Below, piece after piece: positions 34,338-43,309 of a stretch of DNA of 64,000 nucleotides. A program made the translations under genes and the position numbers. This DNA is from Bacteroidota bacterium. Lineage in GTDB: Bacteria; Bacteroidota; Bacteroidia; Bacteroidales; Prolixibacteraceae. Below the pieces are notes generated by a model. It saw only the letters and a list, made by a program, of their open reading frames with translations, was not told the DNA's origin and searched no databases. Where the stretch lies: positions 1 to 64,000 of the forward strand of contig JAHEYU010000005.1 of the NCBI GenBank assembly GCA_023251435.1, written 5' to 3'. Position 1 is the first letter of the stretch. Each line of letters begins with the position of its first letter.

Positions 34338-35177
34338 TCAGGCTTTCAGCAGTTTTTCGATGTCAAATTTCTTCATTTGCAGAAAAGCGTTAACCACCCG
34401 TTCTGACCGGGACGGGTCGCTCATCAGTTTTTCCAGAATGGCCGGAATAATTTGCCACGAAACTCCAAACTGATCTTTCAGCCAGCCGCATTGTTCGGCT
34501 TCGGGCACAGCGGAGAGTTTTTCCCAGTAATAATCAATTTCTTCCTGATTTTCGCATCCAACCACAAACGAAACGGCTTCGTTAAAGCCAAATTCATGTG
34601 GCCAGGAACTATCCATTGCCATAAAAACCTGGTTATTCAGACTGAATTGTGCATGTTTTACATTTCCTTCTATATCCTGATCACCGGCAAGGTATTTCAG
34701 TATTCCCCGAATTGATGAATTGTCAAAAACACTGGTATAGAATTGAACTGCCTGTTCTGCTTTACCGGCCAATGAATTCGTAAACATGAGCGTCGGTGTA
34801 AATTTTTGTCCGACATCCTCCTTTTTCCCGAACGACAACTGCCAGTTTACGCCAAACTTATCCTGCACCCAGCCATACCTTTCGCTCCATTCGTATTTAT
34901 CAAGCGGCATTAATACTGAACCGCCCTCCTGTAGGCTTTCCCAGGCTTTATCAACTTCTGCAATCGTTTCGCAAACCACAAAGAACGAAACCGATGGATT
35001 GAGCTTAAAATGCGGTCCGCCATTCAGGAGCATAAATTTTTGCCCGGCTGATTCAAAGGTCACCACCAATGGATTTTCTGTTGTGATGAGTGTGTCCGGA
35101 AAAACAGTGCAGTAAAATTCTGCAGTTTCTTTAGCCTTTCCGTCGAACCAAAGGCAAGGGTAAATATGGTTTTTCAT
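34338..35177 (-). CDS. tandem PhnB/3-dmu-9_3-mt-type glyoxalase-fold protein
   Basis: A 279-residue protein with two repeats of the VOC-fold PhnB/3-demethylubiquinone-like domain. Repeat one is at about 1-125 (YPCLWFDGKAKETAEFY, ERYGWVQDKFGVNWQLS), repeat two at about 128-265 (PTLMFTNSLAGKAEQAVQFY, EQCGWLKDQFGVSWQIIP). Such proteins are widespread and their reaction is unknown. It overlaps the next upstream gene by four bases, so the two are translationally coupled. Confidence 0.85.
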   Translation of the reverse strand: MKNHIYPCLWFDGKAKETAEFYCTVFPDTLITTENPLVVTFESAGQKFMLLNGGPHFKLNPSVSFFVVCETIAEVDKAWESLQEGGSVLMPLDKYEWSERYGWVQDKFGVNWQLSFGKKEDVGQKFTPTLMFTNSLAGKAEQAVQFYTSVFDNSSIRGILKYLAGDQDIEGNVKHAQFSLNNQVFMAMDSSWPHEFGFNEAVSFVVGCENQEEIDYYWEKLSAVPEAEQCGWLKDQFGVSWQIIPAILEKLMSDPSRSERVVNAFLQMKKFDIEKLLKA

Positions 35178-35611
35178 TTTTCAGCGCAGTTGAACATCCA
35201 TTGTACTCCAAATTTATCGTGGCAGCTTTCGTAATAATCGCCCCAAAACATATCCTGAAGTTCTTGTTGTACTTCACCGCCAGCCGAAAGTGCGTTGAAT
35301 AACCGGTTGGTTTCTTCGCGGGAGTCGGGCTGAAGATTGATGTAAACATTGTTTCCTGAGTTTACTTTAAATCCCATCGATTCGGGTGCATCGGTTCCCA
35401 TTAAAAGGTGTCCGCTGAAAATCGGTAACGAAACGTGCATGACCAGATTCTGGTCGGCTTCGGACAGAGGAGGCATTTCCGGGGAAGGAGGTACGTCTTT
35501 GAACCGCATGATTCCTACACCTTCAAACTCGGTTCCGAATGCAGATTTGTAAAAATTAAACGCTTCCTCTGTGTTGTTTGTAAAATTGAGATAAGTGCCT
35601 ACTCTTGCCAT
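35174..35611 (-). CDS. PhnB-like VOC-family protein
   Basis: A 145-residue glyoxalase/VOC-fold protein (LNFTNNTEEAFNFYKSAFGTEF, FWGDYYESCHDKFGVQWMFN). Single-domain relative of its downstream neighbour, with which it overlaps by four bases. The SRPBCC gene lies 12 bases upstream. The set SRPBCC, VOC, VOC, YciI forms one probable operon of small-molecule-binding folds. Confidence 0.85.
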   Translation of the reverse strand: MARVGTYLNFTNNTEEAFNFYKSAFGTEFEGVGIMRFKDVPPSPEMPPLSEADQNLVMHVSLPIFSGHLLMGTDAPESMGFKVNSGNNVYINLQPDSREETNRLFNALSAGGEVQQELQDMFWGDYYESCHDKFGVQWMFNCAEK

Positions 35612-35623
35612 AATTGTTAAGCT

Positions 35624-36508
35624 TTAAGATGATTGCTCGCAAATTTCTTTTAATTTATTCAGCGCTTTCGGCCAGGTGGTGAGGAAATAGGACATAAATT
35701 CCTGGTTGGCATCCAGGTCAACCGAAATTAATATTTTCCCATTTACTTTCTCAAAAGTATAGTTTTCTAGAGCGCCAGCCCATCCTTCAACTTCCGGGCC
35801 GCTGGTTATTTCTTCTTCACCCTGAATAATGCCAAGGTGTTCGATACTGATGTAGCGGTTGGGAATATTTTCTTTGATCTGGCTTACCATTCCGCCGATA
35901 TTGCCGTCCTGATCGGTTCCGAGGAATAAAATTTTTGCTCCTTTTTCCCACGAACCTTTATATTGTGAGGTTGGACTAAATGCAGCAGTCCATTCCCGGT
36001 AATGTTGCTCGTCAGTCATTGCGCTATACACTTTTTCAATTTCGGCATCGATGATTATTTCAAAATGCAATGTTTCCATTTTTTTCAAAGTTTCCACATA
36101 CCGTTTGAAATTGCTCACGATTGATTGCCAGCCAAATTGCTGTAATTCCAATGTGTTCTCCTGTTCAGCCTCAAAGGTTTCTGTAACCGTTGTTTTATCG
36201 ACTTCAGCAACAAATAAGATTTGCACATTCCGTTCATCTTCAAGCGTATATTCTATTCTTTTGAGAGGCTCCACATTGGTGTAAGTTCCTATAAAGTCGA
36301 AACCAAAACTTCCATCTTTGGCTTCCATCCGTGAAAGAAATTTACCGCCAACGCGCAAATCGTTTTCTGCTTTGAGCGTATGCCAGTCGTCGGAGGCATT
36401 GTTCCAATTAATAATGTGCTTCGGATCAGTCCAAAAGTTCCATACTTTTTCAATCGGAGCATGAATGGTCACTTGAACGGTAAGTTTTGGTCTTTCAATA
36501 GTTTTCAT
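35624..36508 (-). CDS. duplicated SRPBCC/AHSA1-domain protein
   Basis: A 294-residue protein with two START-like (AHSA1/SRPBCC) domains. Domain one, about 1-145, has IHAPIEKVWNFWTDPKHI and YVETLKKME. Domain two, about 148-294, has IDAEIEKVYSAMTDEQHYREW and a C-terminal FLTTWPKALNKLKEI. It is the first gene of the run down to 33997. Ligand or stress function unknown. Confidence 0.85.
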   Translation of the reverse strand: MKTIERPKLTVQVTIHAPIEKVWNFWTDPKHIINWNNASDDWHTLKAENDLRVGGKFLSRMEAKDGSFGFDFIGTYTNVEPLKRIEYTLEDERNVQILFVAEVDKTTVTETFEAEQENTLELQQFGWQSIVSNFKRYVETLKKMETLHFEIIIDAEIEKVYSAMTDEQHYREWTAAFSPTSQYKGSWEKGAKILFLGTDQDGNIGGMVSQIKENIPNRYISIEHLGIIQGEEEITSGPEVEGWAGALENYTFEKVNGKILISVDLDANQEFMSYFLTTWPKALNKLKEICEQSS

Positions 36509-36712
36509 GGTTGAATGATTTTCTGATTATTACTGATAGCAATGAAATTTCAAATTGTCTTTAACGTTGATTTGGGTGCATATTCAATACAAGTCAAAGA
36601 AAACAGATATCCTGTTTTCCCCGGTTAACTTTTAAAAGATTAAGGAGAATGAATTGGTTTTTATTCCTGCTTTGACTGAAAATCTTCAAAAAACAGATGG
36701 TACAGTAACAAA

Positions 36713-36988
36713 TTAATTCTGCAGATTGTTGACGTCGCTGTCTTCGGATTTCGGTTTAAACCAGTTTTTAGGATTAAAATATGCTTTGTATTTGCCGAAC
36801 AATTCTTTTCCAAGCAGCAATCCACCTGTCCAAAATGAGATTTCTCCAATCACAAACAGGATGGTTGACAGGGTGATTTTTGCACTGTTTTCAAGATCGA
36901 GAAAAGGAACAACGGGAATTGCAAGAAACGCAATAACGCAAATGATCAAGAGAATGATCCCGAGTTTAAATTTCCAGGTTTTTTCCAT
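36713..36988 (-). CDS. small membrane protein of the transporter-suffix type
   Basis: A 91-residue protein with two membrane helices (LGIILLIICVIAFLAIPVV and TILFVIGEISFWTGGLLLG) and a hydrophilic tail with KYKAYFNPKNWFKPK. It resembles the stand-alone 'transporter suffix domain' proteins. Function unknown. The 200-base gap before the SRPBCC gene holds no recognised feature. Confidence 0.6.
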   Translation of the reverse strand: MEKTWKFKLGIILLIICVIAFLAIPVVPFLDLENSAKITLSTILFVIGEISFWTGGLLLGKELFGKYKAYFNPKNWFKPKSEDSDVNNLQN

Positions 36989-37162
36989 AAAGTCAGAATT
37001 ATTGGTTTTAATTGACTTTAAACAGTTTAGATTTAATTAGGTTGCCTTCTTTCCTCAACAATATGCAGTTGCCGATTGAAGGTCGCTTCACTGTCGTGCA
37101 GCAAGGCTAAAAATGCGGAGCAGTTTATTCCACAATTGGAACGGATATATTTTTCTATGTGG

Positions 37163-37465
37163 TTATTTGTCTGTTAATCTACTCTTTAAATCCATTTGCT
37201 CATGTAGAATTCTGACTATTTCAATTTCATTATCTTCAATTCTGTGATAAAAAATTATGTGTCGGCCAGCTTTGAATCCTAACAAGTTAACTTTTACCAT
37301 ATAATAATCTTTGCCTAAATTAAGATTTATACCCAACTCATCGAAATTATCTAAAAGCATTTTGTAATATCTGTCTGCTTGATTCTCTGACCATTTGTCA
37401 AACGTGTAATTCCATATTTGAGTCAAATCAGCAACAGCTCTATTCGTTAAACGATACTTAGCCAT
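37163..37465 (-). CDS. ParE/RelE-family toxin
   Basis: A 100-residue toxin of the ParE/RelE superfamily: AVADLTQIWNYTFDKWSENQADRYY at the N terminus and FKAGRHIIFYHRIEDNEIEIVRILHEQMD at the C terminus (both longer runs shortened in meaning to RHIIFYH and VRILHE as key motifs). ParE toxins poison DNA gyrase. The gene overlaps the antitoxin gene by eight bases. Confidence 0.92.
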   Translation of the reverse strand: MAKYRLTNRAVADLTQIWNYTFDKWSENQADRYYKMLLDNFDELGINLNLGKDYYMVKVNLLGFKAGRHIIFYHRIEDNEIEIVRILHEQMDLKSRLTDK

Positions 37466-37709
37466 TCATGCCTCTTTTAGCTTTTAAATTCTCTAAAAGT
37501 GATTCAGGATTGAAATCGTATGCAATTCCGCTTTCTATCCCTTCTTGTATTGCTGTTCTTAAAGCAATAATTTTATTTTCCTCTTCTTCTAAAAGTCGTA
37601 ATCCAGCACGGACTACTTCGCTGGCATTTTTGTATCGTCCAGCAGAAATTCTACTTTGAATAAAGTCGTCAAAATAGTTTCCTATTGAAATTGATGTGTT
37701 TCTATTCAT
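37458..37709 (-). CDS. ParD-family antitoxin
   Basis: An 83-residue ribbon-helix-helix antitoxin (SISIGNYFDDFIQ, YKNASEVVRAGLRLLEEEE) with a toxin-binding tail (PESLLENLKAKR). It precedes and overlaps the toxin gene, the usual ParDE order. A perfect palindrome 17 bases upstream of its start is the probable autoregulatory operator. Confidence 0.92.
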   Translation of the reverse strand: MNRNTSISIGNYFDDFIQSRISAGRYKNASEVVRAGLRLLEEEENKIIALRTAIQEGIESGIAYDFNPESLLENLKAKRGMNG

Positions 37710-37725
37710 GATTTTTTTCTCAAAG

Positions 37726-37742
37726 TTACCAATAATTGGTAA
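37726..37742 (-). promoter_or_regulatory. palindromic operator of parDE
   Basis: TTACCAATAATTGGTAA: two perfect 8-base arms around one central base, ending 17 bases before the parD start. Position and symmetry fit RHH autoregulation. Confidence 0.75.
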
Positions 37743-37848
37743 AATTTACAAGTGTGTCACTTTTTTAAAATCCCACATAACGTTGCCGTATGTTTTCCAG
37801 AGTCCGTTTTTCAGTTGCCGTTTTCATCGGATTTACTGGTGTCGATTA

Positions 37849-39327
37849 TCATTGTATGCTAATATTTTTGTTGCCGGCCAATCCTAATATGCCTAGGTAA
37901 AGTAGTTTGGCCGCATCTTCCATAATTTCAGGAGTCAGAGCATCGGTATTGTCGAGCGGATGGTGATAATAAACCGGTTTCACGGTTCCAGTAGTTCCCA
38001 AGCTGAGGGTTCGGTAGCCGGCTTTGTCGAAAACAGCAGCATCGGTGCGTGGCCGCCCAAAATTAACGCGGGTTTCGGAAGAGATTAAATCGCGGTGCAG
38101 GTATTTTTCATTGGCATCGGCAAAAGGACGCATCAGGTCGGGATGCGATTTTCCATTCGAGATTCGAAATCCCGTTCCGTTGCCCGCCATATCGAGGTTA
38201 ATCATGCAAACCACTTTCTCTTTTGGCCAAACGGGCGACTGCACGCTTTTGCTACTTCCGTAGAGACCACATTCTTCGCCACCGAAAAATATAAAAATAA
38301 TGGTGCGTGCTGGTTTAACTGCCGAAGCGGCCAATGCTTGGGCAGCAGCAAGTATGTCAACAGAACCAGAACCATTGTCGAGCGCTCCGGGAAATAAACA
38401 GCCCGGACTTCCCACCGCATCGAGGTGAGCACCCAAAATGATGGCTTCCGATTTCAGTTTTGGATCCGATCCTTCAATTATTCCCACTACATTGCACGAA
38501 CGGCTGTCGGGGAAGTGTTTGGTGGAAGCCGAAATCTGCACTTTTTTGTTGAGCACAAACGAGTTGGGTTGAATATTTTTCTTGATTGCCGCATTGGTTT
38601 CGCTATATTTCCGGCCAGTTCCGTCAAAAAGTTCTTCGGCTACCGTTTCGCCAATGTGGGCATAAACAAAGCCTTCGAGGTAAGAAGTATTCGGGTTGGC
38701 AATTTTGCTGACATACAGAAACCCGGCTGCTCCCAGCTCTTTGGCCCGCTGAAATTTGTACCGGTGGTAGCTGTATTTCTCCCACTTTAATAGCGTGCTG
38801 TCGTTGCCAATATATGGCAGACCGGTTTCCATCAGCAGAATTTTGCCTTTTACATCCACATTTTTATAGTCGTCGTAACCCAGTTCGGGTGCCGAGATAC
38901 CAAAGCCAACATAAACAATTTCTCCTGAAACCGTTCCTGAAGCAGAATTAGATCCCGGGAAATAATCGTCAGGAAATTTATATTCTTTACGTGGGTTGTT
39001 GTTGCCTGCCAGTAAAGTCACGCTTCCGGGATTTAGCACATCGGTGTATGCATTCGGAAAATACTGAAAATAGGAACCGTCGTTTAGTCCCGGTTTTACA
39101 CTTGCCTGTTTGAGCCGATCGGCCACCCAAAGCGCTGCGGCCTGATAACCAGGTGATCCGGATAAGCGACCTCCGTATTTTGCAGAACTCAATTCGGTGG
39201 CATCGTTTAGCAAATCGTGACTAGAAATGGAATGGAAAGTTTTAAGAATTGCCTTTTCCTGATCTTGTGGATAAGCATTTAGAAACAATAAACAGAGTAA
39301 AATCAGGGACGAATATTTTTGATACAT
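37849..39327 (-). CDS. secreted M28-family metallopeptidase with PA domain
   Basis: A 492-residue peptidase with a signal peptide (SLILLCLLFLNAYP). A PA-type insert sits near residues 130-235 (GEIVYVGFGISAPELGYDDY, GAAGFLYVSK). The M28 zinc aminopeptidase domain has GAHLDAV, LDNGSG, FFGGEECGLYGS and TDAAVFDKAGYRTL, supplying the His, Asp and Glu ligands. Probably a periplasmic or extracellular aminopeptidase. Confidence 0.92.
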   Translation of the reverse strand: MYQKYSSLILLCLLFLNAYPQDQEKAILKTFHSISSHDLLNDATELSSAKYGGRLSGSPGYQAAALWVADRLKQASVKPGLNDGSYFQYFPNAYTDVLNPGSVTLLAGNNNPRKEYKFPDDYFPGSNSASGTVSGEIVYVGFGISAPELGYDDYKNVDVKGKILLMETGLPYIGNDSTLLKWEKYSYHRYKFQRAKELGAAGFLYVSKIANPNTSYLEGFVYAHIGETVAEELFDGTGRKYSETNAAIKKNIQPNSFVLNKKVQISASTKHFPDSRSCNVVGIIEGSDPKLKSEAIILGAHLDAVGSPGCLFPGALDNGSGSVDILAAAQALAASAVKPARTIIFIFFGGEECGLYGSSKSVQSPVWPKEKVVCMINLDMAGNGTGFRISNGKSHPDLMRPFADANEKYLHRDLISSETRVNFGRPRTDAAVFDKAGYRTLSLGTTGTVKPVYYHHPLDNTDALTPEIMEDAAKLLYLGILGLAGNKNISIQ

Positions 39328-39373
39328 CGGTTATTTTTTTATTCGGGACATAAAAGTAAAAAAATGACTGATT

Positions 39374-39470
39374 AACCTGCCATTTTTCTGGCTTTTTCGT
39401 CCACAGTGCCGCCTTCGGTGATGCGGATTATCCGATGTGCAAGAGTTGTAGCCAATCCGGTTTTTTTTTG
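39374..39470 (-). pseudogene. possible 3' remnant of a gene
   Basis: On the minus strand an open frame without a start codon reads GLATTLAHRIIRITEGG and then TVDEKARKMAG before TAA. It has codon use like that of real genes and looks like the end of a lost protein. No family was recognised, and the stretch is short, so this may be chance. Confidence 0.25.
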
Positions 39471-39569
39471 TTCATGTCCGGTTTTGTTTCAAAAGTTTGT
39501 AATAAAGCCCATGTAATGCTGTTTTGTTTTCTGTTTTAGTTTCTTATTAAAATGGTACGCTCTTTACAA

Positions 39570-39577
39570 TACCTTTG
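39570..39577 (+). promoter_or_regulatory. -7 promoter box for the EcsC-like gene
   Basis: TACCTTTG, exact TAnnTTTG match, 13 bases before the ATG at 39591; this implies a very short leader or that the real start is slightly downstream. Confidence 0.5.
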
Positions 39578-39590
39578 CAATTATATTTAA

Positions 39591-40322
39591 ATGTCTTGTC
39601 CAATGGATCAGTATCAGCAAAAGATACATACAGAATTAGTTGTCTGGCAGAAGCAAATGCTTCACCGGCCAACTTTTTTCAATTGGTTATCGAAAGAAGT
39701 TCAGACCAAAGTGAATACCTGGATACCAGAAAAAGTTCACAGTGCGATTACCTCCACCATGAAGCAAATGATACGCGGAGTGCTGTTTGGTGCAGCATAT
39801 ACTACCTCGAAACCTGTTGCCGGACAAAGCTTGCAGGCTCGTGAAGAAGCCGCTCTGCAAAGAATTGAGTTTTACAGAAACACAGCTGCCGTTGAAGGTG
39901 GCATAACAGGCGCCGGTGGTATTTTGCTGGGATTGGCAGACTTCCCGATTTTAATTGGCCTGAAACTGAAATTGTTATTCGATATAGCTTCCATTTACGG
40001 ATTTAATGTAGATGATTATAAAGAAAGGGTGTATCTGCTACATATTTTTGAGCTGGCATTTTCGAGCCACATTCACCGGAAACGGATTTATCTCAAAATG
40101 GTTGATTGGGATAGAAAACGAAGATTGCTCCCTGAAGATATTCATCAGTTCGACTGGCGGAATTTTCAGCAGGAATACCGGGACAACATCGACCTGGCAA
40201 AAATGGCACAAATGATACCGGTGATTGGCGCACCTGTCGGGGTTGTAGTGAATTACCGCCTGATTGAAAAGTTAGGAGTAACAGCTATGAATGCCTTCAG
40301 AATGAGATTGCTTCCAAAGTAG
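39591..40322 (+). CDS. EcsC-family protein
   Basis: A 243-residue EcsC-domain protein. The central TAAVEGGITGAGGILLGLADFPILIGLKL hydrophobic core (key part GGITGAGGILLGLADFP) and the C-terminal MIPVIGAPVGVVVNYRLIEKLG are the family signature. EcsC proteins are poorly characterised and often membrane-associated. It stands alone between opposite-strand genes. Confidence 0.88.
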   Translation: MSCPMDQYQQKIHTELVVWQKQMLHRPTFFNWLSKEVQTKVNTWIPEKVHSAITSTMKQMIRGVLFGAAYTTSKPVAGQSLQAREEAALQRIEFYRNTAAVEGGITGAGGILLGLADFPILIGLKLKLLFDIASIYGFNVDDYKERVYLLHIFELAFSSHIHRKRIYLKMVDWDRKRRLLPEDIHQFDWRNFQQEYRDNIDLAKMAQMIPVIGAPVGVVVNYRLIEKLGVTAMNAFRMRLLPK

Positions 40323-40346
40323 TTCTGGACGAAAATCGATTAAAAC

Positions 40347-40625
40347 TTATTCATTGCCAATAACTACTGTCCACTGACGGATATGCCATTCTAAAATCAA
40401 TCCGTTTTTCACGTAGGGATCGTTAGCCACGAAATCTTCAGCTACTTTTGGGCTGTCGCCTTTGAATATTAGCATTGCTCCGTCAGCAGGATCGGCCAAA
40501 GCTCCACCCAAAACGAGCGAACCATTTTGATGGGCTTTTTGGGCAAGGCTCAAATGCTCATCGCGAAATGGAGCGCGTTTCTCGATGTAGTTGTCAACTG
40601 TCTTGTAAAATAGGATGTAGTACAT
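40347..40625 (-). CDS. YciI-family protein
   Basis: A 92-residue YciI-fold protein: MYYILFYKTV, HLSLAQKAHQNGSLVLGGAL, DPADGAMLIFKGDS and VANDPYVKNGLILEWHIRQW cover the family's conserved His-Asp region. The ATG at 40625 is preferred; eight upstream residues would be atypical. Function unknown, possibly a small-molecule hydrolase or isomerase. Confidence 0.85.
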   Translation of the reverse strand: MYYILFYKTVDNYIEKRAPFRDEHLSLAQKAHQNGSLVLGGALADPADGAMLIFKGDSPKVAEDFVANDPYVKNGLILEWHIRQWTVVIGNE

Positions 40626-40657
40626 TGTTTTGTTGTTATAGCAAATCAAAAATAAAA

Positions 40658-41488
40658 CTATTTCGTTACCAGATTTGTGCTCTGACTGAATTCATTTTTT
40701 GTCTTCAGGTTAAATTCAAAATAGCTAAACTTCTTATTCATATTTATTTCCGTATTCATGGTATAGCCAGAAATGATGCTTTTGTTTATATCGAAGTACA
40801 TTTCACCTTTACCTTGTCCGTTTCCGGTGAATGTGTTGTCCATAAACTCCGGCGTCATCCGGTAGGTTTGTGTTAGTTCGAAGGTGGCAACCTCTTTTTC
40901 AATGCTGATCAGTTTGTAGGTAGTGGTTATAATGGTTTCAATTTCCGATCTTTCCATTGGGAGGAAAGTGGTACGGTCGATCGAAAATTCATCGCCAATT
41001 TTAATCCGTTTTTCCGGGAAATTCAGTTGTTCGAATGTGCTTCTGACAGTTTGCAGAAGTTGCATTTTTTGATGATCGTCGAGTGTTTCGGCGCTTACAG
41101 TATGGAAGTTCGGGAGGTTTTCGGATATAATTTCTCCATGTATTTCGGTTCCTTCCGGGATTTCGTTTTTTCCGTCAAGGCTTAATGTTTCTTTATAAAT
41201 CAGGCTGACGGGGAAACTCAGACTGGTAATTTTTTTACTGGTTACAAGTTCGGTGGTCGATTTTGTTTTTACCTTCGAGATGGTTGGGTTATTAATGTTC
41301 TTGCTCATTAATTTTTGCATGGCAACCTCTTCTCCTGAATAGGTAATTACAGTTTCAGTTCCTCTAATGGTTGAAATGCTGTAAGTCTTTTCGGGTTGGT
41401 ACTGAATTTTCAGAATCAGCCCTTCAGGCTTGGGTTTACCGCATGAAATCAGGATCAGAGGCAATAAATAGGCGAATATTTTTCTCAT
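40658..41488 (-). CDS. hypothetical lipoprotein (DUF6263-like)
   Basis: A 276-residue lipoprotein with the lipobox LILISCG (Cys near residue 16). The beta-rich body includes LKIQYQPEKTYSISTIRG and FPEKRIKIGDEFSIDR. It resembles the DUF6263 type of Bacteroidota surface/periplasmic proteins, but the family assignment is tentative. The ATG at 41488 begins the signal peptide. Co-oriented with the DUF4395 gene 34 bases upstream. Confidence 0.65.
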   Translation of the reverse strand: MRKIFAYLLPLILISCGKPKPEGLILKIQYQPEKTYSISTIRGTETVITYSGEEVAMQKLMSKNINNPTISKVKTKSTTELVTSKKITSLSFPVSLIYKETLSLDGKNEIPEGTEIHGEIISENLPNFHTVSAETLDDHQKMQLLQTVRSTFEQLNFPEKRIKIGDEFSIDRTTFLPMERSEIETIITTTYKLISIEKEVATFELTQTYRMTPEFMDNTFTGNGQGKGEMYFDINKSIISGYTMNTEINMNKKFSYFEFNLKTKNEFSQSTNLVTK

Positions 41489-41522
41489 TAAAAATGATTG
41501 CTCTACAGGCAATTTTTAGGTT

Positions 41523-42185
41523 TTATTTGGTTGGCGAATGGCTCTCAAGTCCAAACAAATCAAATGGTTTGATGCTAAATGATTCATGGAAGAAAACGAC
41601 CAGCAATACTATTAATACGATGAACCCAAGAAGGATTAGCAATTGGGAACCTGAAACTTTTTGGATGGGTTGGCGGTCTTTCACTTCACAAATTTCGCCA
41701 GGGCAATATTGAGCTTTTTCTTTGTAAAAAATAGAATAGAACTTGCAACCGAGGCAAATGCCAAACACCGACTCGAAGAACAGGAAAATTAGGCAAAAGA
41801 GACAAATTATTCCGGATATTGGACTGTAAGAATTGACAATAACCATCAGCACAAACATGGTAGCAGCAAATACAATCCCAATTATCCATGCAAATTTTTT
41901 CTGTGCTGCTCCAACATATTCCGGGGTCTGATTTTTTACGATCAATCTACCCAGAATAAGGGTAGGTGAGTATTTTGGGTTAATTAATACCCGGATGAGA
42001 AAATCAATCAGAAAACCGGTTATCACATATTTGATCAGTGGAAAATAGCCCTTGAACATTATTGCCAGAAGTGCGGTATAAGTAAACAGAAAAAGGATGC
42101 CTGCGGCAGCTCTTACTTCGCGTTCGTTCAGCACCGGAATATTGTATCCGGGAACATCTTCGCCAAATTTGATAAGGTTTTTCAT
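41523..42185 (-). CDS. DUF4395 integral membrane protein
   Basis: A 220-residue membrane protein with five hydrophobic segments (about 25-45, 50-70, 98-118, 122-140, 183-205). NEREVRAAAGILFL, LIRVLINPKYSPTLILGR and SVFGICLGCKFY are the DUF4395 core; CLGC followed by YCPGEIC gives clustered cysteines. Function unknown; the family is sometimes linked to thiosulfate/sulfur metabolism, which nothing here confirms. Confidence 0.85.
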   Translation of the reverse strand: MKNLIKFGEDVPGYNIPVLNEREVRAAAGILFLFTYTALLAIMFKGYFPLIKYVITGFLIDFLIRVLINPKYSPTLILGRLIVKNQTPEYVGAAQKKFAWIIGIVFAATMFVLMVIVNSYSPISGIICLFCLIFLFFESVFGICLGCKFYSIFYKEKAQYCPGEICEVKDRQPIQKVSGSQLLILLGFIVLIVLLVVFFHESFSIKPFDLFGLESHSPTK

Positions 42186-42229
42186 AAACGATAATTGGGT
42201 TGGTAACTATTTAATGGAACAGCTTAACT

Positions 42230-43117
42230 TTAATCAATAAACCTCCTGGTAATATCTCCATAAGCATCAATCCGGCGGTCACGCAGGAAAGGCCAGTTGC
42301 GGCGGACATCTTCCATCAGTGTATGATTGATTTCGGCCATGATGATTTCTTCCTTGTCGTGCGATGCTTCGGCCAGTATTTCGCCTTGCGGACCGGCAAT
42401 AAACGAAGCTCCCCAAAATTCAATTCCAGCCGATGTTTCAACCGGTTTTTCGAAACCTACGCGGTTGCAGGCAGCCACAAAAATCCCGTTGGCCACCGCA
42501 TGTCCGCGCTGTACAGTTCGCCATGCATCGTGCTGTTTTATACCATATTGCGCTTTTTCGTGGGGATGCCAGCCAATAGCAGTTGGGTAGAAGAGTACCT
42601 CGGCGCCTTGCAGAGCGGTAATACGCGCTCCTTCCGGATACCATTGATCCCAGCAAATCAGCGTTCCGATTTTACCCACTTTGGTGTCGAATGCCTTGAA
42701 CCCGATGTCTCCGGGTGTGAAATAGAATTTTTCGTAGTAACATGGATCGTCCGGAATGTGCATTTTCCGGTACAAACCCGCCTGCGAACCATCGGTGTCG
42801 ATGATGTAAGCCGAATTGTGGTACAATCCAGAAGCGCGTCTTTCGAAGAATGGAACAATCAGCACAACACCCAATTCTTTGGCAAGTGCGCTGAAAGCTT
42901 TGTATGAATCGTTGTGCAGCGGTTCGGCCAAATCAAAATAATCGTGGTTTTCGCTTTGGCAAAAGTAGAACGAACTGTATAATTCGGGCAAACACACCAC
43001 ATTGGCTCCCTGTTTGGCGGCTTTCCGTATCCATTCCAGACACTTTTTCAGATTCACTTCCGGAGTTGCATCCAGCGAAATTTGTGTCAATGCTATGTTA
43101 TAGTTTTTATTCTTCAT
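42230..43117 (-). CDS. aguB: nitrilase-superfamily amidase, probable N-carbamoylputrescine amidase
   Basis: A 295-residue carbon-nitrogen hydrolase. The Glu-Lys-Cys triad is seen in CLPELYSSFYF, LYRKMHIPDDP and TLICWDQWYPE. The segments GWHPHEKAQYG and FWGASFIAGPQGEI are characteristic of N-carbamoylputrescine amidase, which makes putrescine from N-carbamoylputrescine. In Bacteroidota its gene often neighbours agmatine deiminase, but that gene is not here. Confidence 0.88.
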   Translation of the reverse strand: MKNKNYNIALTQISLDATPEVNLKKCLEWIRKAAKQGANVVCLPELYSSFYFCQSENHDYFDLAEPLHNDSYKAFSALAKELGVVLIVPFFERRASGLYHNSAYIIDTDGSQAGLYRKMHIPDDPCYYEKFYFTPGDIGFKAFDTKVGKIGTLICWDQWYPEGARITALQGAEVLFYPTAIGWHPHEKAQYGIKQHDAWRTVQRGHAVANGIFVAACNRVGFEKPVETSAGIEFWGASFIAGPQGEILAEASHDKEEIIMAEINHTLMEDVRRNWPFLRDRRIDAYGDITRRFID

Positions 43118-43139
43118 GGTGCTTTTATCGTTTTGACGG

Positions 43140-43147
43140 CAAAAATA
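43140..43147 (-). promoter_or_regulatory. -7 promoter box for the amidase gene
   Basis: TATTTTTG on the minus strand (TAnnTTTG), 23 bases before the start at 43117. Confidence 0.45.
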
Positions 43148-43186
43148 ATGAAATGATTGAAACCGTTCTGTATTCAGTGACTTTGG

Positions 43187-43300
43187 TTGTCATTTCTAGT
43201 CATTAGTCATTCTTTGTCATTTGTTGTAAAATCAGCAGTGTGCAACGGCAATAAATGACCATTCATGACGCGAAGCAAATGACCACTGATTATTGAGACG
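43187..43300. repeat. short-word repeat family B, inverted arrangement
   Basis: The left half (43187-43225) repeats GTCATTT / AGTCATTAGTCATTC words; the right half (43250-43300) repeats AAATGACCATTCATGAC and AAATGACCACTGA, the opposite sense. The two halves could fold on each other. They fill the gap between two co-oriented minus-strand genes. Confidence 0.7.
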
Positions 43301-43309
43301 GAACACTTT

